Source: Plasmopara viticola
Taxonomy: Eukaryota; Oomycota; Peronosporomycetes; Peronosporales; Peronosporaceae
DNA length: 64,000 nt
Direction: 5' to 3'
Assembly: GCA_001695595.3 (NCBI GenBank)
Contig: MBPM02000027.1
Span: forward strand, 620,001 to 684,000
Both the position numbers and the translations under genes were made by a program. The notes below the pieces were generated by a model. The model was not told the DNA's origin, made no database searches, and saw nothing but the letters and a program-made list of their open reading frames with translations. This document shows, one piece after another, positions 34,239 through 46,300 of this stretch (its first letter is position 1; every line of letters begins with the position of its first letter).

Positions 34239-34913
34239 ATGGCGGCAGTGCGGGCGATCGTGTGGACGGCCGCAAAGCGAGCGACTCGCGTCAATTACTT
34301 TCCGCAGATGCAGATCGTCCGCAAATTTGCACTTCGTACGCGTCGTACTGACGACGACGATGACTCGTTTCGCGGCCGTCGGCGCCGCAATTATGATGAT
34401 TTCGAGTCCATAGACGAGCGCGAGGAGGAGACCGGCGACCTGTACGACCCATACCGCGAGTATATGGAGGCGACAGGTGAGCGTGGTTACCGGGAATTTA
34501 ATCCAGACCATGTGGATGATTTTCAGCTCGAGTGGGAGGAGCCCGCTGCTATGATGGAGGACAAGTCTTGGCCTGCCACGTCGGGTACAGACCTTTTCAC
34601 AGATCTGCTTAATATCCCGAGCGAACCGCCCAGTGGAGAGAAGCTAGACAAGATTCTTAAGGAAGCTTTTGCTCGAATGGGCCACACAGGCCATATCGAC
34701 GACATCAAATTGCCTGAGATGGACGTGGAGATTCCCGCTGACCACCCAGATAAAGAAGCACTCGAGATTATGAAGCTGTCGATGATGAACAATGGCCGCC
34801 TCAAGATGGAGGATAAGAACTACCTGATGACGTCCATTATTGATGAGCTTAATCATGTACGCAACGACAAGACCATTTTGTTCAAAGGCCTGGATATTAC
34901 GGAGGAAGAATAG
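34239..34913 (+). CDS. Uncharacterised, probably mitochondrial protein
   Basis: Single exon, 224 residues, ATG in good context (GCGATGGCG). The first ~35 residues are basic and free of acidic residues (AAVRAIVWTAAKRATRVNYF...VRKFALRTRR), as in import presequences. A run of Asp and Arg (DDDDDSFRGRRRRNYDD) and a long acidic middle follow. The C-terminal part is helical and charged (EALEIMKLSMMNNGRLKMED...). I do not recognise the family. The composition would fit a mitoribosome-associated or assembly factor, but that is a guess. The next gene on the same strand starts 103 bp downstream. Confidence 0.7.
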   Translation: MAAVRAIVWTAAKRATRVNYFPQMQIVRKFALRTRRTDDDDDSFRGRRRRNYDDFESIDEREEETGDLYDPYREYMEATGERGYREFNPDHVDDFQLEWEEPAAMMEDKSWPATSGTDLFTDLLNIPSEPPSGEKLDKILKEAFARMGHTGHIDDIKLPEMDVEIPADHPDKEALEIMKLSMMNNGRLKMEDKNYLMTSIIDELNHVRNDKTILFKGLDITEEE

Positions 34914-35016
34914 GACAAAGAGAAGATCAAGGTCTTGTAGCGTCGGGATAGATAGAAAGGAGACTTTGTTATATTATCCAATTGTTGACCGTAATTTGGA
35001 TTAAATACCAATCACA

Positions 35017-36483
35017 ATGCATCAGCGATATCTTCCCCTTTGTCACTCCATCATCAATGAGGCATTGATGGAGTCGTCATCGTCTCTGTCGCCTATTTCC
35101 TCTTCTTTGAATAGACAACGGAACATATGGTCCAGCCGCGTGCGCCGAGAATTGGAAAAATGTCGTGCTACTGACGCTTTACCAGATGGTGCCACTTTAC
35201 GGCGTGCACAAATCTCCGAGTCGCGTGGCATGTGTGAAAGTGAATTTCACTGCTTTGTGCCATTTATCGAAGGTTCGGATGCACTGGCATTAGTACCGCG
35301 AATCGACTTGATTGTGCACATGCCTTTCTTAGAAGAACACTTAGCGGATGGTATTGTGCAATATCCTTTTCTAGCTCCGGAGGTGGAGATCCACCATGGC
35401 GCCATCTATCTACCCGTCGAAATGCGCGAACGAAAAGTACCAAAAACTGAGGGAGAAGAACCCATTTTTATGCTCAAAATGCCATTGTTGGCAAAATGGA
35501 GCCCGTCCACAACGCTTAAAATGCTAGTGCACGAGTTTTTCCGACAGGTCCAGCAACTCGACCCCACTCCATCCAAATCGCCGTCGATCTTAAAGCGCGA
35601 AAGTCGGCAAAACAATAGCTACAACAAAAAACCAATGAAGATGCGTAGAAGAGACGTGCGTGGAACAGTGTATCCATGTCAGGAAGTGTATTATATGACG
35701 TCAACACTAAAAGCGACGCCTATGTTGCTGCAGTCCGGGAATATTGCGCTGCTCGTCTCGTCAAAACATGGAAAAGTGGAGAAAGATGGCGATTACGTGC
35801 TGATTCAAGACTTGATTTCGCTTAAGGATGTAGTGCGTATTACCCCACAAAGGGGCAAGTCATTAACGCTGTTTTTCAAAGAAAGATCGTTGCCGTGCCG
35901 AACGTTTCTAAGTCCGTACACAGATGATATAATCAAGGATTTAAGAATCATGATAAATGACCCACGTCAGCGTGGACGTGATGAAGCAATAGCAGAATCA
36001 ACGGCACAGTTACTACCATTTTTGAGTGCAGAACATACGGAGAAAGCAAAGGAAATGTCTAATAGACTAATAACCAAGCTGGGCAAAGTTGCTACGTCCG
36101 TATCGCGCTTTCTTCGTGGTGATGAAGATGAGAATATGGAGCAACAAGGGGACTCGTTGGCTAAGGTCTTTGCAGAACTTAATGCGCAAAAGGAAATTTT
36201 CTATCGTACGCCATCCAAAGCAAGGGTAAATTATTGTGACGGTATTCCTTGTGCGCTTATATTGATCAATTTGTCTGTTTAAATGTTGCAGATGACGGAG
36301 ATTACGCGGCGTTACCAGAACATTGCAGAGGAGTATGCGCATTCAAATGACCAGGAAGGTCGCGTTGAACGCGCTATTTCAGAACTGCAGTTTTTTATTG
36401 ATCACCCCAAGGCACAGCGCATCCTTACGGAAACTGTCGCTTACGAGCAATCGAATAAAGGAATTCGGGTGGGGCCTGCATAG
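35017..36483 (+). CDS. Uncharacterised protein with UBC/RWD-like and PH-like regions
   Basis: Two exons, 35017-36225 and 36292-36483 (66-nt intron, GTAAAT...TTGCAG, phase 0), 466 residues. Residues about 70-190 (FHCFVPFIEGSDAL...YPFLAPEVEIHHGAIYLPVEM...WSPSTTLKMLVHEFFRQV) have the spacing of a ubiquitin-conjugating-like or RWD fold, without the catalytic Cys motif. Residues about 215-315 (VYYMTSTLKATPMLL...DYVLIQDLISLKDVVRI...SLTLFFK) look like a PH-type module with a terminal helix. A helical C-terminus follows. Both domain guesses are from pattern only. An alternative start is the ATG 51 bp downstream. Its 3' end faces the convergent gene at 36641. Confidence 0.75.
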
Positions 36484-36640
36484 AAAACATTTCCTTAAAC
36501 TTTAACTCTATTATATTCATGAGTTTTAGAGTACTATGCCTCCTGAATACTGCTATTCGAGTATATAATAACACAAATTTCATTTATCGCTAGCACAAGT
36601 ACTACTGTTATACATATGCATTTTGCACACAAATATCACA

Positions 36641-38476
36641 TTACTGATCTTGAAATTCCGGAATCGTAGACACGTATTTTACCATTTCCTTGATGACCTT
36701 CTTGTCCAAACGCTTTTTGTTTGCATACATTTGCTGAAGTTTCTTGTACGCAGCTGTAATTTGTTTGTGCAAGGTATGCAATTGCTCTGTAGCCTTTGCA
36801 TTGATCTTGCTCCTCTGTTGCACTCGGCACTGTTGATTGGCATTCCAAAGATCTTGCTTTGCATCCGTTAGTTCACGTCGTGCCATATTAGCTACTCCAC
36901 GACAATATAGTGCTGCAATAAGCTTGCCACCACGAAGATCTAGCGCATGAGTAAAGCACTGAATGGCTTGGTCGTGATCACTAAGAGCAGAGAAAGCCTT
37001 GCCCATATTCATAGAGCAATTCACCATAAGATCATCAAATAAAGTCAAAATCTTTGTATTCATGCGCAGTCGAATGCGAGAAATTGGTACCCACTCGTCC
37101 TCTCGATCGCCAGCATCATAAAGAACTTCAACTTGGCTCGACGCACCATTTTCTTGTACATCAGAGATCATTGCATTCTGCCAAGTGCTCCCCGCACGTG
37201 TACAGACCTGCACACTAGCACCTATGCTAAAGCGTTTTAGCAGTTCATCACCGGATAGTGACCGCAATAAAGTGTCTTCTTGCAACTGAGCAGATTTAAG
37301 TACAGCAATTGCACGACGGTAAAACACTCGCGCCGTTGGATAGTTACCACGATGGAAGTACGCATTTCCCTGCGTTTTATATTTCAATGCCAGTGCCAAA
37401 GCTGTTTCCCCTACTTTATTGGGGTCCCCATACTCGTCGTGTGAAGGCAACCCTACAACACTCCCGTGTTCACGCTCGTAAGTATCGATTTCGGGACTCA
37501 AAAGTGCATATTGAGCCTCACACAGATTTTTTAAACAATCATCTTAGTAAAAAATATTCGTTTTCAGTCTTGCGAAAGAGCAAACCTTCTCCAAGGATCC
37601 ACGCAAATCGGGCACTGCTGGAAGCAAAGCTCGGCATGCGGCATTAGTTAACAACAACTCCAGCATGTGTACTGCGTCAGCAATTACAAGCGACACTCCA
37701 CTTAACATCAAAGTCACCACCAGCTTACATGCATATTGTTGCTTTTCATTAGCCAACACCATGTCACTCTTCACCCTTTCTGTTGACATATCAGATGTCA
37801 ACCCGACACAAACAAAAGACGCGACCCGCGTCCCCACTAGATTGAAATTGTGTAGCAACGCTCTATCGACCGGTTGCTCTAACGCAACTTGCAATAGAGA
37901 ACGCAGCATCCGAGACTTTACAATTTGCTTAGCCTGGTCCTTTGTCGTCACCATTTTTTCCAAAACGTCGGCGAGCTCCTGTCGAAGACAAGAGCTTCCC
38001 ACCGTCACGTAGATCTGCTGGATTACATCCAGGAAAGAAGCTTCTCCCTCACCGATTGCAAGCTTTACATCCAGCAAATTTGCAATGGCTTTTATATTGG
38101 TGCTCGTCATTTGTATAAGCCATTGAGCCATGACAGTCAGTACGGCACTCGTCTCGAGCCGGTCAGCAAGCATTAAGCTCAATATCGCTTGCAAATCTTG
38201 CCACGTAAAAGTCGTTTCAACGCTTTCACAAAGAGACAGCTTTGTGAGAAAATTCCATTTGGCTGCGTGTAGCTCTGATGCGTCGTTGCTGTTTGTGGCT
38301 TGCAATTGACCAGACAGAAGATAAACTTTTAGCTGTTTAAGCAACACTGCGTCGAAAGGAGAAGAAAGAGTCGGCAAATGATTGGTCAGGGCCTTTAAAT
38401 CCTCGATCGGAGTGGGTTCGTTGCTTGTGGTTGCATTAATAATGCCTTCTACTAGCTTGGCGATGGGTGGCGCCAT
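36641..38476 (-). CDS. Helical-repeat / TPR protein with Tudor-like insert (two-exon model)
   Basis: Two minus-strand frames are best read as one gene: exon 38476-37586 and exon 37516-36641, joined by a 69-nt intron (GTTTGC donor, ACTAA branch-like site, GTGTGAG acceptor; phase 0), 588 residues. The downstream frame has no ATG before its first TPR and is stopped in frame just upstream, so it needs an upstream exon. Residues 1-297 are all-helical, ARM/HEAT-like (for example MLADRLETSAVLTVMAQWLI). About 335-370 is a TPR (ALKYKTQGNAYFHRGNY). About 393-445 reads as a Tudor/SH3-type barrel (GASVQVCTRAGSTWQNAMI...YDAGDREDEWVPISRIRLR) and further TPR helices follow. The GAG acceptor is unusual. The frame is open upstream of 38476 into a hydrophobic stretch (IIAILILLLLKK) without ATG, so an extra 5' exon with a membrane anchor is possible. 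Confidence 0.65.
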
Positions 38477-38704
38477 TCCAGGGTTGCAATGCTTTTTAAG
38501 CAAAAGAAGTATAAGGATAGCAATAATTGCTTGAAGGCTAATACTATAAAAAATGTGAGCCGATACGATACCGGATTACAAATTAGCAGCATGAGCACCG
38601 TAATTTAATGTTGCACCTTTGAGAAGTTAGGTCACCGTCAACATTACACGAGATTAAACGACTGATAATATTTTCGACCCATTAACCTTGTCACACTTCA
38701 ACGC

Positions 38705-40075
38705 TTAAAAAAAGGGATGCTTCGATTGCGAAAACCCTCCTCCACCACGGCTTCCACCATGAAAGCCAAATCCTGGGTCCATCTCATCATCGCGGGGCAT
38801 GCGCAAGTGGTCAGGTCCTGGACCTCCAAACGGCATTGTTGGTGCTGGACCACGGGAAGGAGGACGGAAGCCTCCACTCGGGCCTAGAGGATCAATCGAT
38901 GGACCGAATGGATCAAAACGAGCGCCAGGTACCGGTCCTATAGACGGATCCCCGCGATGACCAAAGAGGGGATGATCGGGACCAACCAACATGTCCGGGT
39001 TGCCGCCTCCTACACCAGAAGGAAACGCGTCTCCACGACCCACCTGTTAAATTATAGCAGATAAGGTAAAAAAGACCTTACAGCTCAACGAAATTTGCAA
39101 AACATACCGGAGGAAAGTTAGTGGATACCGGCACACTGTAAATCTGATCATCTTGGTCAGGGGAGCGTATGAAAGCAGGATTGTTACACGGTGGCGCGAT
39201 CTCTTTCGTTTTTGCAGGTCGGAGACTTTCAGCGAATGGTTTAAACTCTTTACGCAATCCGCCTAAGTTGTAAAGTAAACTTGCCGCAGACACCGGAGTG
39301 GAAAATTCGCCAGAAGCAATAAACTTGTCCACACTATACCAAATATCAGCAATTTGACATTAGCTCGATTAATCAGAAAACAATTATTATCGTGGCTTAC
39401 CTTAATTCAATCGAGTGCGTATGGTCCTTATCGTCTGAGATATACACCTTAAAGTTGCGCCTAACAAATAGGCCCTTTTGTAGGCAACATCATTAGAGTA
39501 AAATAGTAAGTGCTTGATCAGTATGAGTGCGATACCTGAAGCGTAAACTTGACCGAGTCGTCGTTTGGGTGTACGTAGACAACTGTAAACAGTCCGTTTG
39601 CGCTGTTGGCGTTCCAATTTTCTGGTAGCGCAAACTCCGTTCTTGCACTTTCAAGCAGCTTGTAGCCTGCAAGTGTCGCCTAGTTAGCATAAAGTCTCGT
39701 CTACTATCAATGATAAATTGGCTGTACCAGCTTCAAGCAGCAGCGCGTGGATCGCTACGAACAGCGCATCTTGAGCCTTCTGCACCATCACCTCCTTCGC
39801 TATCAGCGTTGACATAATCTCATCTCGTTTGTCACTTTCGCTCTGCGTAAAATTAGTGGCTGATCGCGAACTTTCTGAGCTCGTAGATGTGTCGAATGAG
39901 CGGAGAGCCGCTAGCATGTGCGCCTGAAGCAATGACAAAAACAATCGCACCCGCATGACACGTGAACAGACAAGTTCACAAATTATTAGCATATCACCTT
40001 AAAGGATTCACTGGAAATGCTGTCGATTGCTGTGCGAAGATGCACTTGATCCCGTTGGAGCTGCTCGTCCGCCAT
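38705..40075 (-). CDS. PSMF1: PI31-like proteasome regulator (PSMF1 family)
   Basis: Predicted 20S proteasome-binding regulator. Six exons: 40075-39998, 39923-39728, 39666-39536, 39474-39401, 39333-39108 and 39043-38705, all phase-consistent, 347 residues. The exon 4 acceptor (ACAAAAG) is the weakest signal. The N-terminal half (ALFVAIHALLLEAGYKLL...LPENWN...YVHPNDDSVKFTLQ) matches the PI31 FP-type domain, with KVYISDD and SVDKFI later. The C-terminal exon is Gly/Pro-rich with the family hallmarks VGRGDAFPSG, PGARFDPFGP and PDHLRMPRDDEMDPG, the FDPFGP and PDHL motifs being diagnostic. It is 228 bp upstream of the next minus-strand gene. Confidence 0.85.
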
Positions 40076-41600
40076 GATTCTCTAAGTTTGAAGAGAACGT
40101 GAATGTACTGTAGCAACATTGAGATTGGCCAAGCCTTATGTTGCTTGTTATTCTTTGTCAGCTACGGTGCTGATTTGTCAAAACCCGTACAGATGTACGT
40201 GTTTCATTTTGTTTGTGTGTCGAGAATGATAAAATAATGCGTATTCTCTACTATCAATCTACTGTTGACAAGACGATCATGTTAGGCAAACTGCCCGACC
40301 AGTTTGCTGAAGTCGTTGCACCATTCATGTAACACGCCGTCAGCACCAATTTTTATGCTTGACAAAGAAATCGGAACGAGCTTGTCCGCGATTTTGGCTA
40401 TTAGGTGCTAGTTTAAGTCTATCTTGTTTTATTACAGGTTTCCATCTATTAACAAATATAACAATGAAAAGTGTTTTTGTGATAGACCCAATGTGTGGCC
40501 AATACCTTAGCAAAACCAATTTGGAAACTACACAGCGATTTGTTTTTCACGATACCATCAAACCATCCGCCTTCGCTTGTCAGACCGACTTTCACAGTCT
40601 AACAACACCTAAGTTTGTAACGTATTAATATTCTGAATTATAGACAACTTTTGCTTGGCGCAAAGTCTATCTCAAACCACTTGGGAAGGTTTTCGGTTGG
40701 AAATATTTGCCGTCGTTAAGACATCAAATCCCGCCAATAATGGCTTTAAAGACCATACACATGTGGCAACTCTGATCAGTAACATGGTTCTTTATCAGCT
40801 GCAACACTAAGCACACGTGCCACACATGCATCGTCCATTGCATGCCAATTGCTTACGCGTTCCGGGATCTTTGGCTCTTAGGCGCAAGCCTGGTATTTCA
40901 GCTCCTTGTCGAGTCGTTTGGCGACAGCGTGGCTCTCAGCAGATCCGATAACTTGCCCATAACCGGTACACTAAGGGCCGTATAGCCCACGCTTTGTAGG
41001 AATTTAAAATATTCTGGCCTCTCAGGCCTGACAGATGAATCAAACATGTCTGACCGATAGGCCCAACAAGCAAGTTGGACTTTAAGGTTTCAGAGAGGCC
41101 GACCTTAACATAAAGTCTTTGTCTCACCATTAAGGTTGCAGACACCGCCCTCCAGAGGGGCTGGCGTGGCCCACCTCATCCGCTTACCCTCAGGACACAT
41201 GCGCTATGGCTCCATCAAGTACGCTTGCGACAACTTGCCATAGACACCCCCTAAGCATGTGACAAGACCAGGTAGCCCAAATAGCGCGAAAAGGATCAGT
41301 ACGCATTTAATGAACTCAATTCTGCTAAATAAGCATAGTCGCGTACAGTTTTGTTTGGACGTTTTGTATGTAAAAGTCACGTTTACGGATTTGTACCGCT
41401 GCTAGTAGCCACAGGCGACGGACATGAGCAGACATCCGCATGGAATGAGTTATAAAATGTATAATAATTATTTTGAGCTTACTGTAAAAGTAAACTTTCC
41501 TAACGTGTTTACCACGGTCAGTGAGAGCGCTGGAGCTGCTCGTATCGGCTCTCATCCATCACTTTAGCATTGATTTAGGTCCATCCAGATCGTGTGATAT
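40076..41600. other. Gene-poor, nothing recognised
   Basis: Contains an 89-codon plus-strand frame at 40359-40628 with a hydrophobic segment (LLGASLSLSCFITGF), no known domain and no supporting context. The rest is short overlapping frames. Confidence 0.45.
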
Positions 41601-44600
41601 CCTACAGCTCAAACTACGTGCCATACTGCTTGAACGACTCTGGAGAACTTGATCCAGTCATCACACACGTGGACCTTGCTCGCAAGAGGATGGCGGTCCA
41701 AAATGGACGAGAGACACGACTAACTGTAATACTTGACATGACATTTGTGACGAAAGCGTGCAGTAAATAAAAGTTCACCTTCGCACTTAAGGTCGGCAAG
41801 CGTCCGAATCTTAAAGCTACAAGACGTATGAAGGTGAAAATTTCGCTGTGGGTTGGTGGCCAATAAGAGACATTGTTGATACACCGCCACCTTATCGGAC
41901 CGTTTCCGCTTCTCTTTGTAGCATTCATGGTTCCGAGTGGAACTTTATCGATCGCTTAGGCCATACGTGGCATGACTTAGCTTTCGCCATCGCGATAAAG
42001 TAAGTCTTCTATTGATCATACCGTAATGACAAAGTGGAGAGATCGTGAGGAAGTCAAGAGCACTGATGCCACAGGTGCCAACAAGAGCCAGCTTGTGCAT
42101 TTCTGTGCTCGCTGTCGTCCAGCTCAGCAAATTTACTATCTTTGCAGCGCGGCTCTAGGTAAAATCGCTGCCTCTCAAGATGCGCTGTAATACTCGAAAT
42201 GCCGAGACCACCATCTCTTTGATGCTAGAGCAAGAGCTCGCATGGTTGCATGGCTCCCCGCAATTGCACTTTCAATTCCGCACAATTCTACTAACCACCG
42301 AGAATGGTACGCATAATGAGAGAAACATCGATTGCATTGCCAATATCCGACCCCGGAGATTTTCCCCAAAAATAGGAATGTTTTAGGTGGTATATATTCA
42401 TAATTTTTCCAATCGTATTCGTTACAGTATACAGTACTAAGAGAGATAACACATTTAGAATACTTACATTATTTAACTTATCGTTTTTTATTACATCAAG
42501 TATTTGTGGGTCAGGTTGTTAACAGGATGCCGATGTGCGTCACTGTCGCCGCCAGAAGGAGCGGGCAGTCACAATCCCGGTTTAGTGCCAGTAACATCAA
42601 CTCGAACAAAAAAAGCTTCGGACCAAATTCTTTTCGAACTCATCTACCTGGTCAAGCTGTACCGAGTGACCAGCTGCTTAAAAAAGTCGAGTCGTTTGCA
42701 AAGAATGTGCCCGATCTGTTGTAGTCTATATTCAGATACATGCCTTACTCTTCGTGTGGACGAAATAGGCTTGCCTTACTTCTCGCATCCGATATAACGC
42801 TGGCTGGATGTTTTGATTGATGACGAGATGTTCTTCCGGATCGGTGTACAAAATCTTTATTTATCTGTGTCGAACCTTATTTGCTCAAGAATCCAGATCA
42901 TGTTGTCTAGTTACTCTTTTAAACGCCTTTTCGGCGTCTGAATACAGCGCATACGCTCATACGTCCAGACTTGTAGTGAAATCGCAAGGAAATGGACGTA
43001 GTGTTGAATCGATCGATGCTTCTTAGATCGCGTTTGGTTTAGGTAAATCAAGTTAAGCTCGCTTGCGGCAGTCTATACATCAGCTTTTTGGACGACACCT
43101 TAACGACAGTTTGCACGAGTGCAATGGGTCGATATGTGCCAGGCTGTTAGCTCAACGCTTTCTTGTACAGTAGCACGCCACTTTGCAAATGATTTTTGAT
43201 TACGATGCTCAAGCACATTTCAAATCCGACTAGAGGGAGGTGGAAGAAGCCAGCTGTAAATTCGTGCCGTAGTCGCTTTCATGTGTCGAATTGCGCTCGA
43301 CATGTCTGCGGTGGTGACTAATATACTTAAAACGGCATGGTCAAATTTCATGACTACGCGAGTGTTTGAGTCAAGAAGCTTACGTTAGATGTCATTGCTG
43401 GGTGAAGGAATATTTTGCTGGTCCCTTTGCATCTCTCATCTCAGATCCCCAGGGATGTAAGGCGAAAGTTTGTTAGGGGTCGTCGAAACACTTTCACTCG
43501 GTTGCATGGTGGCTTATAAGTTAAATGCTGTGTCTTAATTGTATAAGGACGTCCTAACGACCATCCCCATCTAGTTAAGCATAGCTTCACCAAACCAATC
43601 TGCGGCACAGAGCTGCGACCTGGTCACATGCCTCATCAAAAGCTTGCTAGTCCAGTAACCGAAGCTTTTCCTAGACGTCCTGCAGCTGAAATTTGATGCT
43701 CACAAATCGTTGCTCTCAGGCTTTGCTGGATCGGCAGCGGTGCCCAGTTGCTCAAGAATCATGTCTGGCTCGAACTTGATTCCTGTCACCTTGACTGAAT
43801 GCTCCGGTAGGTAGCGCTGTGTCTGCGGCCACGAAGCTGATCGCCCGAACGAAAGCTCACAGTGTGTACAAGATGGTTACCGGATTGCGTCGGCAGGGAT
43901 TGACGTAATGGCGTTCGTAGAAGTCATATGACAGCAAGCAGTAACTTTTGCGAAAGAGAACCAGTGAAGGTGCGACTGTATTTATAAATTTCACGCCAGT
44001 GAAGGCGCGGTCGTACAACACCCAGCTTCGCTAGCCACTCAAGGCAGCTGAATCAACCAGAGTCGTTGAGCAAGTCGCGAAAATGTAAGTCAAGTCTTCG
44101 ATATAATGGGGTGCTTAGACCACCCACGTCGTTCGATCTTAAAGTACAAGTAAAGAAGATCTGTTTGTCTCTTCGATCCACAGGCGCGTACACGTTGTGA
44201 ATGTAAGCGGAAGCACACCTCCTCATCACTTTTGCAACAAGATAGCAAATGAAGGCCGATGGACCCGGGAGCTCTCCAGCCGTCGAAACCCGAAACTTAA
44301 ATCGAAGCACCATGAACACACGTTGGCTGATGCAGCTGTGAGGTAGGCTCATCCAAGAAGACTTTGTGCTTAGAGCCCGAGTTGTAATTAACTTCGAAGT
44401 TGCGAATACGGATGCTGTCACCGAGCTAAGTTTATTGAACGGACGTCAACAAGTAATGGGAGAGTATGATTTCGGTTAGAAATGATCGTTTTTTTTTAAT
44501 ACCAGCTGTGCTCAGAGTCAGAACACTAGCTCTGCTTCATGAGATAAAAACTGCGGGAGTTTTAGCAGCGAGTGATCAAAGTGTCTGCAAATATCAACGT

Positions 44601-46300
44601 TTACCTTCTGTACCTTAAAGCTTCAGCATCAAAGAGTCGTCAGGGCAGAGCGCGTTAAGAATTTAAATCGCTTTTGGATCGTGCGACCCCTTAATAGCAC
44701 TTTGCTTAATAGCTGCATGCCAAGCAAACCGGGATCCAACCGCAAGAGCTGGAGGAAAGCGTCTGTGTGGAGAATAGGCGTGTTGCATTCTAATTTTAAT
44801 TGGTCTAAGACGTTCTATTTCTAGTTATATTGGTGAAGATGCTCGGCGTGAGGGACATAAGAACAACTGAAAGCCTTGGTTAAGCGAGGGCTCTTTAGTC
44901 GATGTCGACTATTTTCACCATTATACACATGTCTTGAAAACCATCGCGGCACTTTCACGGAGCCGCTGAGCTCATAGATCTATTTCACTTCGCATTGAAT
45001 ATCTTCAGATATCTAATTTGGTGCACCAAAGTCGGGCCTAGCAATGCAGATTTACCAATCTCTTTTCCATCTCCAGCCATCCCGAGCGCCATCGCATCAC
45101 TGTAGGCGCACAGAGTCGTTTGCAAGACATTCGAAGATGGCGCTGAGAAGCGCCATGTTTTCATCATCTAGTATTTACTCAATTGATGTTCTCACCCCAT
45201 CCGAACGCTTCACAACGACAGAAGTAGCGTGGTACGAGCACCATACGTTTTGTCAGTAATCACGTTTGCTTCCTCAAATCTTACCTCTTTAGCTGGAAAA
45301 CTAGGAGGTAATTTGTAGCGACACCGTCAAGAAAATGCGACTGTCGCTTGCAATGAAGTTGGAAAAATCGACTTCGTCGCGCTTGCGCTTCTTATTCGAC
45401 GCAATTTGCCGATCAGCAAAATGGGTTTCGTCCAAGTCTTGCTTCTACTAGAATGCGTAATTGTGCTATTCGATTGGCTGAACGTCCGGATCGAGAGAGA
45501 ATTGCTGAGATTGGCTGAAAGCTCAGTGGTATGACTAGCAGCAAAATGCTGACCAAAAGACATTCTTGCCTAACCTTGTTAAACCATGCCTTTGTTTCTT
45601 TGACTGCCTCGGCAAAGTTTGCTTGATCATCGTCGTCTGACTGGTGGCATGCGCGTACATCTTCGGACGCTGGTGTTGAACTTGCTGTCGCGATAAACGG
45701 GATTGGTTTTGTAGCTCAGACGTGCTGAGGTCTATACCGTCTTGTGATCACTAGCCTAATGGCAGTCTCTCGGAGTGATTGGGCTCGATTTGACCCCTCG
45801 ATTACCAGGGCGCCTGCACACGAGATTGACAGAAAGTACAAAAGCCATGTTTAAGTCGTGCGACTCGCATCGTTATTTACGTCGATGAACGTCTCGCACA
45901 CGGGCTTGCATACTGGAAGGAGCACGATAAGGTCCGTCTTCGTGTTTGAGTTGACAATGACAATTTCGATGACGTATTTCGCCCTCAGTACGGCAAATTT
46001 CTTACCGAAAGACGCCACCAAGGATGTTTGCTAGTGTACGCTGGAGGAGAATACACACTCTCTATATACTTTGATAGGCAGGTTGCGACTGGGGAGCCCG
46101 AAGACTAGACTGACCTCGTAAGTGTGATACAAATGCTTGAAGACACCGCGACGCCACAATCTTTCGGAGGGGAGTCATTGTGAAGACCCGTTCGGTATAT
46201 ATTACCAGGTCACATCTAGCACACGGTAGCGTACACGTACGCGCTTCCTTCATGCAAGACTAAATGGATGACCAGTCGACAGTAGTGAAATACTGACATT
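41600..46300 (-). mobile_element. Heavily decayed LINE-type non-LTR retrotransposon
   Basis: Minus-strand fragments in many frames follow the order of an oomycete LINE. About 46000-45000 has pre-endonuclease pieces (for example NFAEAVKETKAWFNKVRQ). About 44421-44053 has an APE-type endonuclease stretch, AYIHNVYAPVDRRDKQIFF, followed near 44040-43960 by a broken CLEWLAKLGVV segment. About 42990-42830 has a reverse-transcriptase core (ALYSDAEKAFKRV, then IKILYTDPEEHLVIN and a VRQ end). About 42370-42180 resembles the C-terminal tail (ALASKRWWSRHFEYYS). Stops and frameshifts occur throughout. Borders are approximate and no poly(A) tail or duplication was found. Confidence 0.6.

Noticed and set aside
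40359..40628. 89-codon plus-strand ORF with a hydrophobic segment
   Set aside because: No homology pattern, no promoter cue and a gene-poor context; ORFs of this length are expected by chance in this window.
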